This document shows, piece by piece, positions 55,696-64,000 of a stretch of DNA of 64,000 nt. The stretch spans positions 33,095 through 97,094 of the forward strand of contig CAJNOL010000129.1 of assembly GCA_905250125.1 (NCBI GenBank), in the 5' to 3' direction. The notes below the pieces were generated by a model. It saw only the letters and a program-made list of their open reading frames with translations, was not told where the DNA came from and did not search any database. Source of the DNA: Rotaria sordida. Its lineage: Eukaryota > Rotifera > Eurotatoria > Philodinida > Philodinidae. Position numbers and translations under genes: made by a program. Within the stretch, counting starts at the first letter, position 1; every line of letters starts with the position of its first letter.

Positions 55696-56299
55696 ATGAC
55701 TGAAAACGATCAACAACATTATCTTCGTCAATCATCGTCTCAATCTGACTGTTCATGCAAAGTTCGAATAGAATCTAATATCTCAAAGGTAAAATGGCGG
55801 TTGGCTCAGAATAAACCGGCATCAACAAGAAAATTAACTGCTAAAAATGAATAAGTCAAGATGATGCGTGCTGTGAATATTACATCAAGACTTTGACTGT
55901 TTCCCGTACAAAGAAATACAGAAAGCAAAGTTGATTGATCTTGAAAAAGAATACGAGAACAAAGCTTGTAAATTAAATGTTAAATAATTACAACAAAGAT
56001 TATATCAAAAATAGACATTGTGTATTAATGAAAATATTTTTTATCTAAATGAGATGAACTATTCTTAGAAAGATCGAGTGAGCACAGACAATAGAAAAGA
56101 GACAGACAGAAAAGATGACAGTATATGCCGTCAAGAACTGACACTGCTGGTAATTTTGAAAGATGGAACAATGGATGGATGCAGAAAGATACATCAAGGA
56201 TGTCCTTCCTGTAGTTTTCAGATGCGTCAGAATATGTTGAACAACAGCTGGGCAAGCCAGCAGGATAGTCTTAGACCTCACAGAGATCATATAAATTAA
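55696..56299 (+). pseudogene. Decayed coding sequence, unrecognised
   Basis: Starts with a 53-codon frame, MTENDQQHYLRQSSSQSDCS... to KLTAKNE and TAA. Pieces with coding-like composition follow in shifting frames: a charged segment IQKAKLIDLEKEYENKACKL near 55915-55978, and at 56078-56299 a frame with CRKIHQGCPSCSFQMRQNML. Stops separate the pieces and no splice sites join them. It looks like a gene in decay; the family is unknown. Confidence 0.4.
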
Positions 56300-57244
56300 A
56301 AATAGTCTCGAGGTCATTTTCTTGCATTCATCTGATTTACGTTCATTAGATTATTATTTTTGAAATGAACTGGTTGAACCTATGAAGTGGGATCATATAG
56401 CAATAGAACTTTCTAACAAAAGAAAAAACTTTAAATTCTGTACTGAATTTTATTGTATGATTAATATTTGATCAAAAAATAAAATGGAGGAAATTATATT
56501 CGTTCAATGTAGTAGAACAATTTAATTGCTATATTTTGATACAATAATTTTCATTTCAGTATGGCGTTATCACGCATTGGGGGGTTTGATTTGTTTTTTT
56601 TTACATTGTAACATCTGTTTCTCGTCAATAGCAAAAGCAAATTCTGTGAAACTTTTATTATAGATACAGAACATTTAGATCTACTATCAATAAGAATTTC
56701 CTAGATTTTTCTTTAGATCAAGCTGAGTTATTCAGTGTAAATATCGGCAGTTACAGAATTTCAGAAAATGAAATTTTTTTAAAAGCAGATCTGAGAATGT
56801 AGCATTTTACTACGAAACGAAGTGATATACAAATAAACTTTCTATAGAAAAATTGTTCAATTTTTAGAAAACTTTCAAAATATCTGGACATTTCCGAACA
56901 ATCATAACTGTATCGAATAACAAACTGAAAATAGTGTTCTTTATGGAATTTGATCCTTTTTTTTTCGAAAATCACAATTTGGATCAAGCTGAAAGTAAAA
57001 AAGTGAAAAGTAACCAGATATTCATCAACAACATCGAACTCAGTATTACATGAAGAGTATTTCCTATCCGATGAATAGTTTTTTTTTTCTGCTGATCGAT
57101 TCTTGTTTGACGATGTATTTCACAACCATCTTTTACACTCTAAGAAAGATTTCGTATGTTCAAAGTACGCAATGCTGTTCAGAAATAGAAACGCTTACAT
57201 TTCAAATGCTATCAATCGTTGTCTGTTCAGTAGTAGACTTAGAT

Positions 57245-57560
57245 TTAGAGAGCTGGGATCCTTCTAGAACCGGACTCGGGTCCAGACTTTTTTTTTCAGG
57301 TCTGAGTTTAACCTTTTATTTTTTGTTGGGTCAAATTACACATTTTTGTGGACCCACTGTTCTCTGGATGAAAAATCCAGCAACAATATATAATTGTATG
57401 TTGAGTTTTTCTCCTGAGAGGAACAAATAAATAGCTAAAATCTTGATTCTTTATTTGCTCATGTGCATGGAAGGTGCTAGGTACTGATAGAAAAAACCTC
57501 GGATTTGGACTCACCTGGGCCCAAATTCACGAAAATGTGAACCAGCAGGTCCTTACTCAG
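57245..57560. repeat. Dispersed repeat unit, copy 2
   Basis: Same unit as 39456-39740, aligned over nearly its whole length with scattered substitutions. Short inverted ends (GAGCTGGGATCC on the left, CCAGCAGGTCC on the right) are degenerate. It lies about 160 bp beyond the 3' end of the SDR gene. Confidence 0.7.
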
Positions 57561-57719
57561 ATTTCTTCACTTTTAAGTTCAAATTTTGCCCATGTATGGA
57601 TAACTATGCCGAGTTGTAATTAACAATTTATTTTTGTTTTTCTTAATTGGTCATAACTACTCTATATTCTTTTTTTAAATTTATCTTATGAAAATCAAAG
57701 CGAACTGAACAAAATAAAT

Positions 57720-58572
57720 TTAAACAGTTGTATATCCCCCATCAATAACGATATTTGTTCCTGTTATAAATGGACATAGATCTGAAGCAAGAAAAACAGT
57801 CATATTAGCAACTTCTTGTGGATGACCTAATCGTTTAATACATTTTCCTGCATGTTGTGCATCAAATTGTTCTTTTGTAACACCTGATTCAGCTGCTGTA
57901 CGATATAATGTTGGTGATTCAATGGCACCTGGACTTATTGAATTAACTCGAATATTAAATGAACCAAGATCAAGTGCTAAATTACGTGTCATTTGAATAA
58001 TAGCAGCTTTCGATGTTGAGTAAGGTAAAAAATTGGAATGTGCAACAAGTCCAGCAGCACTAGCAAAATTAATAATTGATCCATTATTTTGTTTTTTAAG
58101 AATAGGTACAATATATTTGACCATTAAAGCATAACCACGAACATTAATATTCATTATATGTGACCAATCATTAGCAGAAACATCTTCAACATAACCAAGT
58201 GTAAATACAGCTGCTCTAGAAATAAATAAATAAAAAAACAGACAATATAATGATTAATTAGAAATATATTATTTCAACAAACGTATTAATAAGAATATTT
58301 ATTGTATTCCATTTGTTTAATGTTAATTCAATAGCTTTTTTTATCGATTCTTCATCATGTACATCAAGTTGAACTATAAGAATTCGATTATCTGTATTTT
58401 CTGAACCGAATGTTTCATTTTTTACTTCAGTTATTGTATTAATATTCAAATCGGCTAAGACAATACGAGCTCCATGATCATAACATGTCTTAGCAATATG
58501 TCGTGCAATCCAACCAGAACCGCCAGTTAAAAAGACGACTTTATCAGAAAGTAATAAATGCCAATCACTCAT
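57720..58572 (-). CDS. SDR-family NAD-dependent dehydrogenase
   Basis: Classical short-chain dehydrogenase/reductase, 261 residues, exons 58572-58283 and 58215-57720 with a 67-bp intron. Nucleotide-binding TGGSGWIAR replaces the usual TGxxxGIG. The Asp ending strand 2 (LADLN) favours NAD over NADP. The structural NNAG is changed to INTAA. Catalytic residues are present: Ser in NFASAAG and Tyr/Lys in YSTSK, followed by RVNSISPGAIESP and the C-terminal FITGTNIVIDGGYT. Classical SDRs of this size include sugar and 2-keto-3-deoxy sugar-acid dehydrogenases. Its nearest relative in view is the partial SDR at 63831, and an L-fuconate dehydratase homologue lies between them, which makes a role in sugar-acid oxidation plausible but unproven. 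The start at 58572 places the TGGSG motif at residue 16, as usual. Confidence 0.9.
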
Positions 58573-60027
58573 AGAATTATTTTTTATTTTAATGGAAAGA
58601 ATCTATATTAGATTAAAAAAGAAAGTCAAATATCCAATATAGATTTCTTTTCTTTAGTTAATCTATTGGGTTACAAATAGATTCCTATTTAGAGGGTTTC
58701 GTCTAAAGAAAAATATTTATCAAATCTAAATTGACTGATGAATAAAGTGCAATAGATTCTATGATTGGCAACATATATAAATGACATGTTATTTTATCGC
58801 TCCAGCAATTTTCTAATTCATTTTTATGACTCAATATTTATGTTAAGGACAAAATTAAAACTCGACTAGAGATCAATTCATACAGTTACGTATTTTACTA
58901 AAAATAGAGTGGAATTAAAAAAAAACAATTTTAGTCATACCGGTAGTGTTGATAGACAGTAAAAATATAGATATACGCGTTACAATTTAATACAAAAAAA
59001 AAACCATCTGAATGTGATTCAACAATCGGTCGCACATATGCTTGTAAAGGCAAGTGAGTTACAAGACAATATTCATGTAAAAACATGGAAGTTTTTTTAT
59101 TTGACACAATGTCATTCTAAGCGAGATGCTTGTACAAATATGGGTGAATAGACTAGAATACTTTGACTGGTAAAGTGTTTATGATATTCACACATAATGA
59201 AAAACTCTACATCTAACTCTCAATAGCAAAGATAATTTTCTCTAGATTAAACTCATAAAAGATTATGTTAGTAAGTCAAAATATTGAAATACAGCAAACT
59301 ATAGTGGAGTTTGATACCATATCAGTTATTATCTTGCCTCTGACTGGTTGTTTTTTTGTCTCTTTTATTTGATTGTAGAAAACCAATGAAATATGCAATG
59401 TTCTCCTCTATAACTTCACCTTCAAGATCTTTTCTTGTGGCGCCTTCTGTTTATGTCCCTATAGCCAATTACCATAGAGAGAAAGTTGAACAAGAATACT
59501 TAAAAAAAAAACAAAATTTGATTGATGAACATTTCGAATAATATCATCATCAATTTAGATAGCTTGTTCACAAAAAACAATCGTTGAATACTACAATAAA
59601 AAAAAAAGTCTACATGATGATTTGTCTAAGAACTACAATGCATTAAGTTAACCTAATGATTATATAAGTCGAATGTTTTTGTTTACTTTTTTGTTGTTAT
59701 CAAAGCTCACCTTTCAAAAGGTATACCTGAAATAAAAGAAAAAAAGAATATATTTAATAAATCTAACCTCTCTAAATTATTGAAGTTGGTTGGTAAAAAA
59801 AAATGATAACCACACATTCTCTAAAACAAAAGAAAAAGATGGTTTTTATCTATTTCAAGTAAGATCGAACAAAGGAAAAACAAAGTATAAAATCCAACGA
59901 AGGTTAAGTAAATCAAATATATATATATTGATAAGAAAAAGTAAATGGGTGTGTTATTCTTATCTTTTCTTTTCATATAATTCTACTAATAGTTGAGTTT
60001 CTTATTTCAATCTAAACAAAATCAATA
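58573..60027. other. Divergent intergenic region between SDR and ENOSF1 genes
   Basis: About 1.45 kb between two divergently transcribed genes; regulatory sequence for both should lie here. A patch near 59020-59050 (TCGCACATATGCTTGTAAAGG) resembles the end sequence of the 25965-28183 and 39250-39806 elements and may be a remnant. A 51-codon frame from 59386 (ending YHREKVEQEYLKKKQNLIDE) follows a GATTGTAG acceptor-like site and could be a stray terminal exon, but I cannot connect it to anything. Confidence 0.4.
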
Positions 60028-61422
60028 ATGTCTTCTACATCTATTACAACTATAACTGGAATTACAGTTGATGATATTCGTTTTCCAACATCTAAACAAC
60101 TCGATGGTAGTGATGCTATGTCACCTGATCCGTAAGATTTTCTATTTTATTTAAAAACAAAAATTTGAAACATTTCTCACTTTTTTTTTCTAATTATGAA
60201 TAGAGATTATTCATCAGCTTATGTAATTATTCATACAGATAATCCATTACTTGAAGGTCATGGTCATTCATTTACAACTGGTCGTGGTACAGAAATTGTT
60301 TGTGCTGCTATAGAAGCTCATAGACATTTACTTATTGGTCGTACACTTGAAGAATTTATTTCAAATCCTGGTGCTTTTTGGCGTCATTTAACAAGTGATT
60401 CTCAACTTCGTTGGATTGGACCTGAAAAAGGAGCAATACATTTAGGTTTAGCTGCTATTGTTAATGCTCTTTGGGATTTATATGCTAAACGTGAAGATAA
60501 ACCATTATGGAGACTTATTTCGGATTTAACACCTGAACAATTTATAAAATGTATTGATTTTCGGTATATGTCTGATGTTATAACATCTGATGAAGCATTA
60601 AAAATGTTAAAAGAACTTGAAAAAACTAAATCTGAACGTATAAAACAACTTGAAGAACAAGGTTATCCAGCATATACAACATCAGCTGGTTGGTTAGGTT
60701 ATTCAGATGAAAAAATTCAACGTTTATGTCGAGAAGCTATTAATGAAGGTTTTACACATTTAAAAATAAAAGTTGGTCGAGATTTACAAGATGATATTCG
60801 ACGATTAAAAATAATTCGTCAAGAAGTTGGATATGAACGACGTATTATGGTTGATGCTAATCAAGTATGGGATGTTAATCAAGCTATTGAATGGATGAAA
60901 CATTTAGTTGAATTTTCTCCATATTGGATTGAAGAACCAACATCACCAGATGATATTATTGGTCATGCTAAAATTTCACAAGCACTTAAATCATATAATA
61001 TTGGTGTTGCTACAGGTGAACATGGAATGAATCGAGTTTTATTTAAACAAATGTTACAAGCAAATGCTTTACAATTTTGTCAAATTGATTCATGTCGTTT
61101 AGGTGGAGTTAATGAAGTTTTAGCTGTACTTTTATTAGCAGCGAAATTTCAAGTACCTGTTTGTCCGCATGCTGGTGGTGTTGGTTTATGTGAACTTGTA
61201 CAACATTTATCAATGATTGATTTTATTGTTGTTAGTGGAACATGGGAAAATCGTATTACAGAATATGTTGATCATTTACATGAACATTTTGAAGATCCTT
61301 GTATAATTAAAAATGGACGATATGTTGCACCAACTCGACCAGGTTATAGTACACAAATGAAAGCATTTAGTCGACAACAATATTCATTTCCAAATGGATC
61401 TATTTGGACAACAAATCCATAA
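60028..61422 (+). CDS. ENOSF1: Mitochondrial enolase superfamily member 1 / L-fuconate dehydratase
   Basis: Mandelate-racemase-type enolase that dehydrates L-fuconate to 2-keto-3-deoxy-L-fuconate. Two exons, 60028-60131 and 60204-61422, give 440 residues, matching the family's usual length of about 440. The N-terminal capping domain has ITVDDIRFPTSKQLDGSDAM and QLRWIGPEKGAIHLG. The barrel shows the KxK motif in LKIKVGRDLQDDIRR, metal ligands Asp in VDANQVWD, Glu in WIEEPTSPDD and Glu in ATGEHG, and the catalytic His in PVCPHAGGVGLCELVQH. The active site is complete. The first exon begins MSSTSITTITGI, and I see no strong mitochondrial presequence. The flanking SDRs are potential partners in L-fucose or related sugar-acid oxidation. 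Confidence 0.95.
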
Positions 61423-63830
61423 AAATTTATTTTTTTTTTAAATGAAAATTTTTTTTTTATTAATTTATTTATTCTTTGATTGTTTTATCTATCACGTTAA
61501 AAATTACATCGTATTATTAAATAAATATGGTATATTAAATATTCAAACATATTTAAATTGAGTATGAAGTTTCATCTAATAATTCATTATTTTAATCATA
61601 TATCAATATTTACTTAGGGCATACCAAAAGTTCTGGCCACAGCGTTTAGAAGCCTATTGAGAAATGAAAAACTAAATATCCGATGTTGTAGAGCTTTTTG
61701 AGGCGCGTCGAATGGTATATAGGAAATTCTGTTTTCATAAGACTTTAAAGGAAGTAGAGTCAATTTACTGATAGACAACTACACATCCACACTCAAGCAT
61801 GATAAGTTTCTGAATATTGTGGTCCTTGGTATTTGTAAAATATTTTTTCTCACATACGATTTTGAAGAGTTTTTGACGGGCTACAATTTCCTATATGTAG
61901 CATCTCCGATCATCTTGTCGGTGTGGGTGTATAGTCGTCTATCAGTAAATTGACTCTAGGTCCTTCGAAGTTCTGTGAAAGCAATATTTCCTATATACCA
62001 TTCGATGCACCTCAAAAAGCTCTACAACATCGAATATTTGGTTTTTCATTTCTCAATAGGGCCCCCAATCCGAAAAGATCTTTTAAACGTCATGGTTAAA
62101 ACTTTTGGTATGTGTCCTAAGTATATTCTCTTTCATAAATAATATCTATATTATACAGGAGCACGTTAGTCATGATGTTCCTGCTTTGAAGTTCGCCTTC
62201 TACTGGATACTGTCGACATAGCGTCTCTTTTGCTAGAGTTCAACCATTCTGTGTCTTTCCTTCCCCGATCTCCGGTACTCAGTTACACCTTTGATGTTTT
62301 ATTATTCTTTTGAATGAATAACTAAGGAAATATTTCGAAAGAATGTCAGAAAAAATACGTTTGCATGGTTTGTTGGTTGTAGATATTACTGGACATAATC
62401 CTTGTTTGTTTTCATTCAATTTTTTTAAGTGTGTTTTTTATGGTCTTCTTGATCAAATGTTGTTCATATTAAATTGATTATTTTTCGTTTATTTGTTACT
62501 CTATGAATTGAGATATTCTATTCAATTCAAATTTCTTCCATATACTCTAGATTTAATTATCAAATAGATTTTGATGACTTTCTTAGGAAATTTTACTAAA
62601 AACTTATTGTTTTGTTTATTTGATGATTAATGTATGAAATGTAAAAATACATTCTTCTGATTCTTCGTGAAATATTTAAGAGATAAAAGATAATTCGTTT
62701 ATATAAGATGAAAATCGATTAAAATTTTAGACTTACATGAAAATGCTTTGATTATATTGAGAAAACATAATTTTCTTATGAAGAAAAAAATGTCATTTAT
62801 ATGCAAAGAAAACAAATAAGGAAATAGACATTTTTTACTTAATGAGATGATTTACTTTGCATTTTTTTAAGATATTATTCTAATCAAAATAAATGACATA
62901 TCTGATTTGTTCGATTATTTTTCTCCATCATTGTCCTTTAGTCGTATATTTATCTTACAGATTACGAAATATGACTAATTTCTTTTCTTTATATATTAAG
63001 TGCATTAACATAGAAATAATAAAAGATGTTTAAACAAAATATAAATTTAAATATTTAATAAACAAACGTTAGAAATGTATTCTACTTGGTTTTTTTTAAT
63101 ATTTCCTAGTGTATTCAGCATGATTATTTTTCAAGATTTGTTTATTAAGAACACTTACTGAATATGATGTAATCGTTTTTTTTTCATATAATAAAGATTA
63201 TTTTATTTTTAATATAAATTCAATTATGATTTTTTATTTCCTTCTCGAGTCAAAACTTAATAATAGTCTCTTCGTTATTAAATCAGAAAAATTATTTTAT
63301 TTAAAAAATAATAAAAATATTTATTCGAAATTATACAAATATAATTTCAATACATCAAAGGTATATGAATGAAACTATTCACAATTTAATTGATACTACT
63401 AATGTTATAGAAGTATAAATTACAAAGTTTATTTGATGTTTAATATTTTTCAGTGTGCAACTTTCGCATAGACTAACTATTGATGATGAAATAAAAACAG
63501 TAAACTAATAAAATATTTTTCAATATTGACAAGACAAAATTCGTAATTGATAATAAATTAGTCAGAATTTTCAATTTGATTAAGATGAATGTTGAAACAA
63601 GCTATCAATATACTTTTAAATATATATCTAATAAGTCGTTCATAATATAATCAAAGTTAAAATTTGAGCCCAGGTACAAACTAATATTCATTTCAACAAG
63701 TTAATTGTTTATCATGATATATTAAATAGATCAATGACGTATACTCTTTTGTATAGAAATGATTCATATCCATATTTTACCTTTATACTATCGACCATAG
63801 AAAACAAAATATACATTATTAAATATTACG
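61423..63830. other. Intergenic region with one MITE
   Basis: AT-rich spacer between ENOSF1 and the second SDR gene. It holds the MITE at 61611-62123. From 62130 to 63830 I see nothing else of note. Confidence 0.5.
61611..62123. mobile_element. MITE with TA-type ends
   Basis: About 513 bp starting TACTTAGGGCATACCAAAAG and ending, in reverse, TACTTAGGACACATACCAAA. Inverted arms run about 190 bp and share TGAGAAATGAAAAAC(T/C)AAAT, GTTGTAGAGCTTTTTGAGG, TCGAATGGTATATAGGAAAT and TCAATTTACTGATAGAC. Ends in TA suggest Tc1/mariner-type mobilisation. No coding capacity. Confidence 0.85.
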
Positions 63831-64000
63831 ATGGTGTCAAAAAGCTCAGGTAATTGGTGCCAACTACTTCTCAACAAAATTGTGTTTATAACTGGTGGTG
63901 CTGGACATATTGCAAAAGCTATAGCAAAGACATGTTATGCTCATGGAGCTTGTCTAGTTTTAGGTGATTTAGATCTTGAAAAAACAAATAAAGTCAAAGA
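63831..64000 (+). CDS. Second SDR dehydrogenase, 5' part only (runs off the window)
   Basis: The first 56 codons of a paralogue of the SDR at 57720-58572: WCQLLLNKIVFITGGAGHIA then KAIAKTCYAHGACLVLGDLD, against WHLLLSDKVVFLTGGSGWIA and RHIAKTCYDHGARIVLADLN. It has the Rossmann TGGAGHIA loop and the strand-2 Asp expected for NAD use. The catalytic half lies outside the window. The start at 63831 gives a slightly longer N-terminus than the first SDR. Confidence 0.85.
   Translation, partial: MVSKSSGNWCQLLLNKIVFITGGAGHIAKAIAKTCYAHGACLVLGDLDLEKTNKVK

Larger units (their letters stand above)
54953..57719. other. Intergenic region between GPCR and SDR genes
   Basis: GPCR 3'UTR, then AT-rich DNA. 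It holds a decayed coding remnant (55696-56299) and a dispersed repeat copy (57245-57560), listed separately. No intact gene seen. Confidence 0.5.

Noticed and set aside
59356..59541. Possible terminal exon ending in LIDEHFE
   Set aside because: An acceptor-like site and decent composition, but no partner exon found and no family recognised. Noted only in the intergenic entry.

Overview
The window looks like nuclear DNA of a small invertebrate, most likely a rotifer and probably a bdelloid. It is very AT-rich. Protein-coding genes are cut by many short GT-AG introns (about 50-80 bp), and most gene models close in frame when these are removed. Gene content is animal (linker histone, DOT1, espin, receptor tyrosine phosphatase, LTV1, phosphoglucomutase, neuropeptide GPCR, ENOSF1). 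The bdelloid assignment is inferred from gene style and AT-rich codon use; no marker gene proves it.

Layout. 0.8-1.9 kb: linker histone H1 (+) with TATA box and a probable 5'UTR intron. 3.4-7.3 kb: compact DOT1-type methyltransferase (-), one 2.1-kb intron of which carries a transposon. 10.3-14.6 kb: espin/forked-like ankyrin protein (+) with an apparent frameshift before its last conserved motif. 17.0-17.9 kb: intronless endonuclease/exonuclease/phosphatase protein (+). 18-24 kb: a repeat-dense zone with several inverted-repeat elements, a tiny Cys-rich gene (-) and decayed coding sequence. 24.4-31.9 kb: 23-exon receptor protein tyrosine phosphatase (-), one intron of which is almost filled by nested transposons. 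32-35 kb: foldback elements and a pseudogene scrap. 35.3-37.5 kb: LTV1 (+). 37.6-43.2 kb: phosphoglucomutase (+), starting only 107 bp after LTV1. 43.2-51.2 kb: an 8-kb stretch with no gene I can support. 51.2-55.0 kb: class A GPCR (+) of neuromedin-U/pyrokinin/CAPA type. 55.7-56.3 kb: pseudogene. 57.7-64.0 kb: SDR oxidoreductase (-), ENOSF1/L-fuconate dehydratase (+), and a second, related SDR (+) running off the window edge.

Functionally most neighbours are unrelated housekeeping or signalling genes. The exception is the right end, where two SDR paralogues flank an L-fuconate dehydratase homologue. This resembles the enzyme set of oxidative L-fucose/sugar-acid catabolism and is the best candidate for a functional cluster. 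The other theme is non-autonomous inverted-repeat transposons. Most introns longer than about 1 kb (DOT1, phosphatase, phosphoglucomutase) contain them, and short introns do not.
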